A program made the translations under genes and the position numbers. A stretch of 15,867 bases of DNA from positions 1 through 15,867 of the forward strand of contig JBDNFD010000095.1 in assembly GCA_041689995.1 (NCBI GenBank), written 5' to 3'. This document shows positions 6,563 to 12,380 of the stretch, piece after piece. The notes below the pieces were generated by a model. That model saw only the letters and a list, made by a program, of their open reading frames with translations, was not told the DNA's origin and searched no databases. Numbering within the stretch: the stretch's first letter is position 1; every line of letters starts with the position of its first letter. The stretch comes from DASSWG01 sp041689995 (GTDB lineage Bacteria; Bacteroidota; Bacteroidia; Flavobacteriales; Flavobacteriaceae).

Positions 6563-7927
6563 TTAAACCGTCATAGAAAATAGTTGGGTATCTGGTTTGT
6601 TTCTTTGTAAAAGCAAATCAAAAGCCATGCAAACATTTCTAACGTAAGGGCGGCCTTTTTCAGTAACCTTTAGCGATCGTGCACTTATTTTGATTATGTT
6701 GTCTTTTTCCATTTCCTTCAGTTTTATAAGTACATCGGGCAATTTACCAAATTCGTGAAACGGGTTTTCCCAAGATGTTTCCAGCCTACACATTAAATTG
6801 AGTATATGTTGCCGGATGATAAGATCTTCTTCATCTAGAATATGCCCACGATACACAGGGGCTATTCCCTTTTCCACCAAATCCTGATATTCCTCCACAT
6901 TTTTTACGTTCTGTGCAAAACTGTACCAACTATCACTGATGGCCGATACACCAAGTCCAACCATAAGTTGTGTTTTGCTTTCGGTGTAACCCATAAAATT
7001 TCGATGCAGTTTTTTTTCTTCAACAGCTTTGTAAAGACTATCTGTTTTTAGGGCGAAGTGATCCATCCCAATTTCAATATAACCTGCTTCTTCCAGCATC
7101 CGTTTTCCTATTTCATACATATCTCGCTTTTCCGATGGGCTGGGCAAATCATTTTCCTTGAAACCCCGCTGACCATTTCCTTTTATCCAAGGCACGTGTG
7201 CATAACTATAAAAAGCAATACGGTCTGGCATTAGTTCTTTCGTTTTTTCAATGGTATATATTATATGTTCTTTCTTTTGAAAAGGAAGTCCAAAAATTAT
7301 ATCGTGGCCCACGGAGGCATACCCAATTTCCCTGGCCTTTTCAGTAACATTTTTCACATTTACAAAGGGTTGTAACCTATGAATGGCAACCTGAACCGTT
7401 GGGTTATAGTCTTGAACGCCATAGCTAACACGCGTAAAACCACAATCGTAAAGGGTTTGTAAATGCTCCGCCGAAGTATTGTTGGGATGGCCTTCAAAAC
7501 TAAAAGTGGGAACCTGGGCAATAGTAGCATCCTGAAAAATACCTTTAAGTAGTGATCGTAAATTTTCTGCGAAAAAAAAAGTGGGAGTGCCCCCGCCTAA
7601 GTGTAATTCTTTAATAATAGGACGTTCGGGGAATAATTCCAAGTAAAGTTGCCATTCTTTAAGTACAGATTCCAGATATGGTGTTTCCACCGTGTGGTTT
7701 TTGGTGATCCGTTTGTTGCAGCCACAAAAAGTACAAAGACTTTCGCAAAAAGGGAGGTGTATGTACAGGCTTATTCCTTCTTCCGAATTACTTTCCGTAA
7801 AACTATTTATCAGATTTTTTTTCCAGTTTTTCAATGAAAAACTATCGTTGTTCCAATACGGAACCGTGGGATAACTGGTATAGCGTGGCCCCGCGACGTT
7901 ATATTTTGATATTAAGTTAAAATACAT
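6563..7927 (-). CDS. hemN: Oxygen-independent coproporphyrinogen III oxidase (radical SAM)
   Basis: HemN converts coproporphyrinogen III to protoporphyrinogen IX without O2, using radical SAM chemistry, in haem biosynthesis in the cytoplasm. The 454 residues match HemN in length. The hallmark is present: IHLPFCESLCTFCGC with C61, C65, C68 binding the 4Fe-4S cluster and C70 completing the HemN-specific fourth cysteine. The GGGTP SAM-binding motif follows at 111-115. The CxxxCxxCxC form separates true HemN from HemW-like paralogues. It faces the cco operon, 29 bases from the last cco gene. Haem b and haem c are both needed for the oxidase, so the neighbourhood makes metabolic sense. A promoter with an FNR-type dyad lies directly upstream. 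Confidence 0.97.
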   Translation of the reverse strand: MYFNLISKYNVAGPRYTSYPTVPYWNNDSFSLKNWKKNLINSFTESNSEEGISLYIHLPFCESLCTFCGCNKRITKNHTVETPYLESVLKEWQLYLELFPERPIIKELHLGGGTPTFFFAENLRSLLKGIFQDATIAQVPTFSFEGHPNNTSAEHLQTLYDCGFTRVSYGVQDYNPTVQVAIHRLQPFVNVKNVTEKAREIGYASVGHDIIFGLPFQKKEHIIYTIEKTKELMPDRIAFYSYAHVPWIKGNGQRGFKENDLPSPSEKRDMYEIGKRMLEEAGYIEIGMDHFALKTDSLYKAVEEKKLHRNFMGYTESKTQLMVGLGVSAISDSWYSFAQNVKNVEEYQDLVEKGIAPVYRGHILDEEDLIIRQHILNLMCRLETSWENPFHEFGKLPDVLIKLKEMEKDNIIKISARSLKVTEKGRPYVRNVCMAFDLLLQRNKPDTQLFSMTV

Positions 7928-7945
7928 TGCTTTTTATATTTATAA

Positions 7946-7988
7946 CAAAAATAAAAATAGAAAGATAAAAAGGAAATGATAATCATCA
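7946..7988 (-). promoter_or_regulatory. hemN promoter with FNR-type operator
   Basis: On the - strand a -7 element TATTTTTG (7953 to 7946) fits TAnnTTTG and would start transcription near 7942, about 15 bases before the hemN ATG. No -33 TTG lies at the right distance. Instead an FNR/CRP-family dyad TGAT-N4-ATCA occupies 7977-7988, matching 8 of the 10 defined bases of TTGAT-N4-ATCAA. Its centre (about 7982.5) is near -40, the place of a class II activator site that replaces a -33/-35 element. The dyad is seen in the sequence; its role is inferred. Confidence 0.55.
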
Positions 7989-7989
7989 G

Positions 7990-8340
7990 CTTTGATATGA
8001 ATTTTCAGTCTATTTTTATTCAATTCCGTATCTGCTGATAGTCCTGAAGCCCCGATAGCTGGAAACTTCATTCCCAATTGAAATTTTGGAATTAGGTCCG
8101 CTTTAAATCCTGATCCGGACATAAATATTAGCTTGGTTATTTATGACTCTTTTGCCATGAATCCAAAATAAAATTGGAAATGTTGAAGAAGTGCGAGTAG
8201 CTGTCGTCTTAATTGCTGAACACCAAATGAGACAAATGTCAGATCGGCAATATTGATCGCAAGAACAAAATTAGGTCAAAATTTTAAGGATGTTGACTAT
8301 CATAAAAAAATGTCGCCGATTTTGTAAACCTATATTACAA
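7990..8340. other. Gene-poor spacer between hemN and the tRNA-Lys genes
   Basis: I see no supportable gene in this stretch. The longest frame (60 codons, - strand, 7940-8122) overlaps the hemN promoter and ends in a low-complexity hydrophobic run, so it is unlikely to be real. On the + strand an open stretch without a start codon at about 8160-8251 encodes VRVAVVLIAEHQMRQMSD, which could be a worn gene fragment but matches nothing I recognise. Confidence 0.5.
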
Positions 8341-8367
8341 AAGAATATCAAATTAAATGATATTCTT
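8341..8367. repeat. Perfect 10-bp inverted repeat downstream of the tRNA-Lys genes
   Basis: AAGAATATCA (8341-8350) and TGATATTCTT (8358-8367) flank a seven-base AT-only loop. It lies just beyond the terminator of the second tRNA on the - strand. No U-run follows on either strand, so it is either a back-up hairpin or a protein-binding dyad. Confidence 0.5.
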
Positions 8368-8375
8368 AAAATCAA

Positions 8376-8409
8376 AAATCCCTGCCAATCATAAAATTAG
8401 CAGGGATTT
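8376..8409 (-). terminator. Intrinsic terminator of the downstream tRNA-Lys
   Basis: A perfect 10-bp stem, AAATCCCTGC (8376-8385) with GCAGGGATTT (8400-8409), has a 14-base loop. On the - strand it is followed by TTGATTTTAAG after the stem's own T-run, giving a U-rich tail. It lies 24 bases past the 3' end of the tRNA at 8434-8506. Confidence 0.8.
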
Positions 8410-8433
8410 GGGGGTCTTCGGTATTACTTTTAG

Positions 8434-8506
8434 TGATCCGGCTGGGGCTCGAACCCAGGACCCTCTCCTTAAAAGGGAGATGCTCTACCAACTGAGCTAC
8501 CAAATC
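8434..8506 (-). tRNA. tRNA-Lys (anticodon UUU), copy 2
   Basis: A 73-base cloverleaf on the - strand. The acceptor 5' arm GATTTGG pairs with CCGGATC (with two wobble pairs, T4-G69 and T5-G68) and the discriminator is A. The D-arm begins GCTCAGTTGGTAGAGC. The anticodon stem TCTCC/GGAGA carries the loop CTTTTAA, giving anticodon UUU. The T-arm is CTGGG-TTCGAGC-CCCAG. The 3' CCA is not encoded. It differs from the other copy at one base, in the 3' acceptor arm. Confidence 0.97.
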
Positions 8507-8516
8507 CGTTAATAAA

Positions 8517-8542
8517 AAATTTGCCTTAAAAAAGGCAAATTT
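8517..8542 (-). terminator. Intrinsic terminator between the two tRNA-Lys genes
   Basis: A perfect 11-bp stem, AAATTTGCCTT (8517-8527) and AAGGCAAATTT (8532-8542), has a four-base loop and, on the - strand, a T-rich tail (TTTATT). It would end the transcript of the upstream tRNA at 8572-8644. The 8536-8543 segment also reads as a -7 promoter element for the next tRNA. Confidence 0.8.
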
Positions 8543-8567
8543 AGGTTTTCTAATATAAATAATTCAA
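8536..8567 (-). promoter_or_regulatory. Possible promoter for the downstream tRNA-Lys
   Basis: On the - strand TTG (8567 to 8565), 21 bases, then TAAATTTG (8543 to 8536) fits the Bacteroidetes TTG-N17-23-TAnnTTTG pattern. The -7 element lies inside the terminator stem, so the two elements share bases. Confidence 0.4.
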
Positions 8568-8571
8568 CTTG

Positions 8572-8644
8572 TGATCTGGCTGGGGCTCGAACCCAGGACC
8601 CTCTCCTTAAAAGGGAGATGCTCTACCAACTGAGCTACCAAATC
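8572..8644 (-). tRNA. tRNA-Lys (anticodon UUU), copy 1
   Basis: A 73-base cloverleaf on the - strand with the same D-arm, anticodon arm (loop CTTTTAA, anticodon UUU) and T-arm as the neighbouring copy. The acceptor arm GATTTGG/CCAGATC has a Watson-Crick T5-A68 pair where the other copy has a wobble pair. Discriminator A; the CCA end is not encoded. It is the promoter-proximal copy of the pair. Confidence 0.97.
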
Positions 8645-8677
8645 GTACCGTTATTTCAAATTTTCTCAACGCGGGTG

Positions 8678-8707
8678 CAAATATAGTATCTATTATTAAT
8701 TTATCAA
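8678..8707 (-). promoter_or_regulatory. Promoter of tRNA-Lys copy 1
   Basis: On the - strand TTG (8707 to 8705), 19 bases, then a perfect TAnnTTTG element, TATATTTG (8685 to 8678). Transcription would start around 8670-8675, about 30 bases before the mature tRNA 5' end. Confidence 0.65.
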
Positions 8708-8720
8708 GAAGAAATTGACA

Positions 8721-8728
8721 TAAATTTG
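8721..8728 (+). promoter_or_regulatory. Possible -7 element for aroK
   Basis: TAAATTTG fits TAnnTTTG and would start transcription near 8733, about 15 bases before the first aroK ATG. No TTG lies 17-23 bases upstream, so the match is partial. It is back-to-back with the tRNA-Lys promoter. Confidence 0.35.
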
Positions 8729-8747
8729 CGGCTTTACAAATTTATTA

Positions 8748-9281
8748 ATGGAGCGTATTTCTATGAAAGTTGTCTTGTGTGGATATATGGGAAGTGGGAA
8801 AAGCGAGGTGGGAAAACTGGTTTCCAAACGATTGAATATTCCGTTTTCGGAATTGGACGACCTCGTGGAACAAGCAGAAGGAAAAAGCATTTCTGAAATT
8901 TTTCAAGAGAATGGTGAAATCTATTTTAGAAAACAAGAAAGCAAACACCTTCGCGATCGGCTTTTTTCCATAGAGAATGAAGTGATTTCCCTCGGCGGCG
9001 GAACTCCGTGTTATGGCAACAATTTGCAATTGATTCAAGAGACCAAAGCAACTTTAATTTATTTGAAAATGGAAGTGAAGAAACTGACCGAACGACTGTT
9101 TAGCGAAAAATCCACCCGCCCGATGATCGCTCATTATACCGAAAAATTTGAATTGGAAGAATTTGTTCGAAAACATTTGTTCGAACGAAATCATTTTTAT
9201 TTACAAAGTGATTTTATAATTAAAGTAGGGGATAAGTCGGTTCAGGAAATTGCAGATGAAATTGTGATGGCTTTAAATTAA
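8748..9281 (+). CDS. aroK: Shikimate kinase
   Basis: This enzyme phosphorylates shikimate with ATP in the aromatic amino acid (chorismate) pathway, in the cytoplasm. The P-loop is GYMGSGKS (12-19). The substrate-binding region has D37/D38 (SELDDLV), R61 in YFRKQE, and GGG at 83-85 (SLGGGTP). The lid arginine is in STRPM (R124), and a later Arg is in ERNHFY. The length of 177 residues is normal. Two in-frame ATGs are possible: 8748 and 8763; the second would give a 172-residue protein beginning MKVVLCGYMG, which aligns better with typical family starts. Neither has a clear ribosome-binding site. The 3' end overlaps the convergent phosphoribosyltransferase gene by 9 bases. Confidence 0.95.
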   Translation: MERISMKVVLCGYMGSGKSEVGKLVSKRLNIPFSELDDLVEQAEGKSISEIFQENGEIYFRKQESKHLRDRLFSIENEVISLGGGTPCYGNNLQLIQETKATLIYLKMEVKKLTERLFSEKSTRPMIAHYTEKFELEEFVRKHLFERNHFYLQSDFIIKVGDKSVQEIADEIVMALN

Positions 9282-9776
9282 TTCCACTTTGTTCACTTTT
9301 CCAAAACTTACTTTCACGGTTTCACTTAAAGAAGTAGAAAGTGAAATTCCTTTGAAATCTGCCTTTACAGGATATTTTTTATGCGAACGATCTACCAAAA
9401 TTGCTGTTTTAAACTGTTTTAAAGGTGTGTCTAAAAAGTGTTTTACACCATAAATAAGTGTGGTTCCGGAATTTAGTACATCATCAATCAGAACGACGGA
9501 TTTATCTTTGTAGGCTTCCGGCTTAAGACTGGTTTTAACACCAAGAAGCGGTTCTTTTTTGTTTAAAGATACTTCGCACAATACCGAATTTATTTTTGAA
9601 ATACCATCAAGGGCTTCCTTGATTTTTTGTGCCAACACAAACCCATTTTTGGCAATTCCGGCAAGAATGAGTTCCTTCTCCGAAATATTGTTTTCGTAGA
9701 TTTGATAAGCGATACGCCTAATTTTATAGTCAATTTGTCGATGATCGAGAATGAGTGTTGATGTGAGCGGGTTCAT
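9273..9776 (-). CDS. PyrR-like phosphoribosyltransferase
   Basis: A type I phosphoribosyltransferase of 167 residues. The PRPP-binding signature VVLIDDVLNSGTT is at 94-106. Downstream, LVDRSHKKYPVKADF (127-141) matches the PyrR-type segment in which the family has LVDRGHRELP. That makes a uracil phosphoribosyltransferase/PyrR relative the best guess. PyrR in Firmicutes attenuates the pyr operon; no pyr genes are nearby here, so a regulatory role is not supported and the substrate is uncertain. The gene ends tail-to-tail with aroK, overlapping by 9 bases, which leaves no room for a separate terminator. Confidence 0.88.
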   Translation of the reverse strand: MNPLTSTLILDHRQIDYKIRRIAYQIYENNISEKELILAGIAKNGFVLAQKIKEALDGISKINSVLCEVSLNKKEPLLGVKTSLKPEAYKDKSVVLIDDVLNSGTTLIYGVKHFLDTPLKQFKTAILVDRSHKKYPVKADFKGISLSTSLSETVKVSFGKVNKVELI

Positions 9777-9790
9777 AGGTTACTTTTTTT

Positions 9791-9798
9791 CAAAGATA
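9791..9798 (-). promoter_or_regulatory. Possible -7 element for the phosphoribosyltransferase
   Basis: On the - strand TATCTTTG (9798 to 9791) is a full TAnnTTTG match, about 15 bases upstream of the ATG. No TTG is found at the expected -33 position. Confidence 0.4.
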
Positions 9799-9854
9799 GT
9801 TAAAGCGTTGTGTTGTGGTTATTTTCTTCTCTTTCAGAATGAATCGTATGGTTT

Positions 9855-10235
9855 TTAATCTTCATTTTTCGTATCTGAAGTGAAATCTTCAATATCGCGA
9901 CGATCTTTTTTGGTTGGCCTGCCTGCACCTGTTTTGCGAGAGTGCTCTTTCGAGAATTTCAATAGTTCCAACTTTTCCAAATTTTCTTTTGGTGTAATAT
10001 CATTTCGATATAAATCAACCAATTTTGGACCAACACGAGAAGCGGGAATATCCAAAATTTCAACTAAATAATCAATTTGATTTTTCCGAACACTTATTTT
10101 TTCCGAGGGGTAAACTTCCCGCGAAGGCTTCACAATACTTCCGTTTATCCGAATTTTTCCTTGTTTGCAAGCTGTGGTAGCGATACTCCGTGTTTTGAAA
10201 AATCGAATACACCATAAATATTTATCAATCCTCAT
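9855..10235 (-). CDS. S4-domain RNA-binding protein, Hsp15 (HslR)-like
   Basis: The N-terminal S4 domain (about 1-60) begins MRIDKYLWCIRFFKTRS and contains the family segment KQGKIRINGSIVKPSREV. The C-terminal part is a basic tail with TGAGRPTKKDRRDIEDF, typical of the Hsp15/HslR branch. In E. coli Hsp15 binds free 50S subunits that carry stalled nascent chains and helps recycle them; a similar ribosome-rescue role is likely here. The 126-residue length fits. It lies upstream of the phosphoribosyltransferase on the same strand with a 78-base gap, and has its own probable promoter. Confidence 0.9.
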   Translation of the reverse strand: MRIDKYLWCIRFFKTRSIATTACKQGKIRINGSIVKPSREVYPSEKISVRKNQIDYLVEILDIPASRVGPKLVDLYRNDITPKENLEKLELLKFSKEHSRKTGAGRPTKKDRRDIEDFTSDTKNED

Positions 10236-10272
10236 AATAATTTAAGCACAATTCAACGTTGATAATAATACA

Positions 10273-10306
10273 CAAAAATAAAGGAATATTGTATCTTGCG
10301 ACCCAA
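10273..10306 (-). promoter_or_regulatory. Probable promoter of the Hsp15-like gene
   Basis: On the - strand TTG (10306 to 10304), 23 bases, then TATTTTTG (10280 to 10273). The spacing is at the upper end of the known range for TTG-N-TAnnTTTG promoters. Confidence 0.4.
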
Positions 10307-10319
10307 AAATAAGCAACTG

Positions 10320-11267
10320 ATGAAATTTAATAAGTATTTGATTTTAGGCCTTTTTTTAGCACTTCTTGCGTTTTCTTGTAAAAAAGATGACGGGGTTGAG
10401 CCGGTAGAACCGCCGGTGCTTCGCGATGAAGGGGAAGTTCTGATTGAAAATGAGGAAGCTATTACACAATTTTTGGAAACTCATTTCTTTGAAATGGTCG
10501 ATAATCCGTTGAATTCGAATTATCAAAATATCAGTTTTGATACTATTGCAGGTTCAGACAGCGATAAAGAACCCATTATGGATTCTGAATTTTTGGAATC
10601 CAAAACCGTCGTACAAAATGATCTTGACTACACGCTTTATTATTTAAAAATCAGGGAAGGTTCCGCATCGAAACCCAAACCGACCTTTGCCGATTTAGTA
10701 TTGACGACTTATCGGGGACAAACTTTGGATCTCACTATCTTTGACGAAAGCTCTGCACCGTTCAAATTCGATTTGCCAGGAGAAAACGGGATCGGTGGAA
10801 TCATCACAGGATTGATTGAAACATTGGTGGAATTTCGTGGCGCCAGCGATTATGTGGAAAACCCGGACAATACCATTGAATTTTCTGACGATTATGGAAT
10901 TGGCGCGACCTTCATTCCTTCCGGTTTGGCGTATTTTGCACAATCGCCATCGACAATAATCCCGCAATATTCCCCGTTGATTTTTACATTTCAATTATAT
11001 AAAACCATTCAAGGCGATCCTGATGGTGACGGAATTCCTTCTTTTTATGAAGATTTGAATGAAGATACCTTTTTAATCGAAGATTCAGATTCCGACGGAA
11101 TCCCAGATTTCAGGGATGCTGATGACGATGGTGACGGTACGCCAACTTCTGAAGAAATTGTTGTAAACGATTTGAACGAAGATGGATATATCACTGAAGA
11201 TGAACTTACTTTAACCGATTCAGATAACGATGGAACACCAGATTATTTGGATCCAGAAGTAAACTGA
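10320..11267 (+). CDS. FKBP-type peptidyl-prolyl isomerase-like lipoprotein with Asp-rich C-terminal repeats
   Basis: A 315-residue exported lipoprotein. Residues 1-20 form a lipoprotein signal peptide ending in the lipobox LAFSC (acylated C20), followed by KKDDG. Residues about 105-228 follow the FKBP fold pattern: VLTTYRGQTLD, IFDES, FKFDLPG, GLIETLVEFRG, IPSGLAYF, and IPQYSPLIFTFQL. The usual active-site Trp of the IxGW motif is Leu here (L165), so isomerase activity may be weak or lost. Residues 233-312 hold Asp-rich DxDxDG-type segments (DPDGDGIP, DSDSDGIPDF, DSDNDGTPDYLD) like calcium-binding thrombospondin type 3 or EF-hand loops. An in-frame TTG at 10296 would add eight residues, but it falls in a -7-like sequence and the ATG at 10320 gives a normal signal peptide. 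GldI and related gliding-bacteria lipoproteins have the same fold; identity with GldI is not claimed. Confidence 0.85.
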   Translation: MKFNKYLILGLFLALLAFSCKKDDGVEPVEPPVLRDEGEVLIENEEAITQFLETHFFEMVDNPLNSNYQNISFDTIAGSDSDKEPIMDSEFLESKTVVQNDLDYTLYYLKIREGSASKPKPTFADLVLTTYRGQTLDLTIFDESSAPFKFDLPGENGIGGIITGLIETLVEFRGASDYVENPDNTIEFSDDYGIGATFIPSGLAYFAQSPSTIIPQYSPLIFTFQLYKTIQGDPDGDGIPSFYEDLNEDTFLIEDSDSDGIPDFRDADDDGDGTPTSEEIVVNDLNEDGYITEDELTLTDSDNDGTPDYLDPEVN

Positions 11268-11287
11268 TTTCAACCAAAATCGTAAAT

Positions 11288-11322
11288 AAAAAAGCCTGGA
11301 TGAATTTTCAAGGCTTTTTTTT
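11288..11322. terminator. Bidirectional intrinsic terminator
   Basis: A 10-bp stem, AAAAAAGCCT (11288-11297) and AGGCTTTTTT (11311-11320), has a 13-base loop. The A-run and T-run give a U-tail on both strands. It lies between the convergent lipoprotein gene (+) and the transketolase operon (-). Confidence 0.9.
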
Positions 11323-11345
11323 ATGCGAAAAATCCTTTTGGGAAA

Positions 11346-12302
11346 TTAGGCTTTTCTTCGAAGTACTTTTTCAGAAGCTTTTACAATCGCTTCGGCATTC
11401 AATCCGTATTTTTCCATTAATTGAGCTGGAGTTCCACTTTCACCAAAAGTATCTTGCGTGGCAACAAATTCTTGTGGTGTAGGGATTTCCTGGGAAAGTA
11501 CTCGGGAAACACTTTCGCCCAAACCACCTAAGTAATTATGTTCTTCTGCCGTAACAATGCATCCCGTTTTTTTTACGGAATTAATAATGGCTTTTTTATC
11601 TAAAGGTTTAATGGTGTGAATGTTGATCACTTCGGCAGAAATTCCTTTTTCCCCTAAAATTTCGGCGGCTTGTAAAGCTTCCCAAACCAAATGTCCGGTT
11701 GCCACGATGGTAACATCTTTTCCTTCGTTCAACAAAACCGCTTTTCCGATTTCAAATTTTTGGTTTTCAGGAGTGAAATTGGCAACTTTCGGCCGCCCGA
11801 AGCGTAAATAAACGGGACCTTCATACTTGGCAACTGCCAAAGTCGCGGCTTTTGTCTGATTAAAATCGCAGGTATTGATCACCGTCATTCCCGGGAGCAT
11901 TTTCATCAAGCCCAAGTCTTCCAAAATCTGATGTGTAGCGCCATCTTCGCCCAATGTCAAACCAGCATGCGAAGCACATATTTTTACATTTTTTCCGGAA
12001 TAGGCCACACTTTGGCGAATTTGGTCATATACCCTTCCGGTGGAAAAATTGGCGAAAGTGCCCGTAAACGGAATTTTTCCGCCGATGGTCATCCCGGCAG
12101 CAATTCCGATCATATTCGCTTCTGCGATTCCTATTTGAAAAAAATGTTCGGGATGATTTTCTTTGAATTCGTCCATTTTCAAAGAACCGGTCAAATCGGC
12201 ACAAAGGGCGACCACATTTTCGTTGGTTTTTCCCAATTCGGTCAATCCCGCACCAAAACCGGAGCGGGTATCTTTGTTTCCTGTGTTGGTGTATTTTTTC
12301 AT
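11346..12302 (-). CDS. Transketolase, C-terminal subunit
   Basis: The 318-residue protein carries the pyrimidine-binding (Pyr) and C-terminal domains of transketolase. The catalytic glutamate that activates thiamine diphosphate is E61 in QIGIAEANM. The active-site loop SHAGLTLGEDGATHQ (111-125) follows. The C-terminal domain runs from about 190 to the end and contains TAEEHNYLGGLGE. It would pair with the N-terminal subunit encoded 78 bases upstream on the same strand to form one functional active site for the non-oxidative pentose phosphate pathway. Split transketolases occur in archaea and many anaerobes and Bacteroidetes. DXP synthase is a related alternative, but the sequence reads as transketolase. 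Confidence 0.95.
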   Translation of the reverse strand: MKKYTNTGNKDTRSGFGAGLTELGKTNENVVALCADLTGSLKMDEFKENHPEHFFQIGIAEANMIGIAAGMTIGGKIPFTGTFANFSTGRVYDQIRQSVAYSGKNVKICASHAGLTLGEDGATHQILEDLGLMKMLPGMTVINTCDFNQTKAATLAVAKYEGPVYLRFGRPKVANFTPENQKFEIGKAVLLNEGKDVTIVATGHLVWEALQAAEILGEKGISAEVINIHTIKPLDKKAIINSVKKTGCIVTAEEHNYLGGLGESVSRVLSQEIPTPQEFVATQDTFGESGTPAQLMEKYGLNAEAIVKASEKVLRRKA

Positions 12303-12334
12303 ACTTATTTTTTCGTTTATTCTCGAGTATTTTT

Positions 12335-12362
12335 ACTGATCACTGATCCCGAGCACTCGGGA
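12335..12362. repeat. Duplicated heptamer plus 16-bp palindrome between the transketolase genes
   Basis: ACTGATC occurs twice in tandem (12335-12348). It runs into the palindrome TCCCGAGCACTCGGGA (12347-12362), with 7-bp arms and a 2-base centre. On the - strand this lies in the leader of the C-terminal subunit gene. No T-run follows the palindrome on the - strand, so it is not a standard terminator. It resembles a dispersed REP-like element. Confidence 0.6.
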
Positions 12363-12380
12363 CAGAACACTGCCAACTAT

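Noticed and set aside
7940..8122. 60-codon frame on the - strand upstream of hemN
   Set aside because: It overlaps the hemN promoter and FNR-type site, ends in a low-complexity Phe/Leu run, and matches no family I know.
8160..8251. Open stretch encoding VRVAVVLIAEHQMRQMSD
   Set aside because: It has no start codon and only 31 codons between stops, and I could not match it to a family. It may be a fragment but cannot be supported.
10296..10319. TTG start adding eight residues to the FKBP-like lipoprotein
   Set aside because: The added residues would put charged residues far in front of a normal lipoprotein signal peptide, and the TTG lies in a -7-like sequence (TATCTTG). The ATG at 10320 is better.
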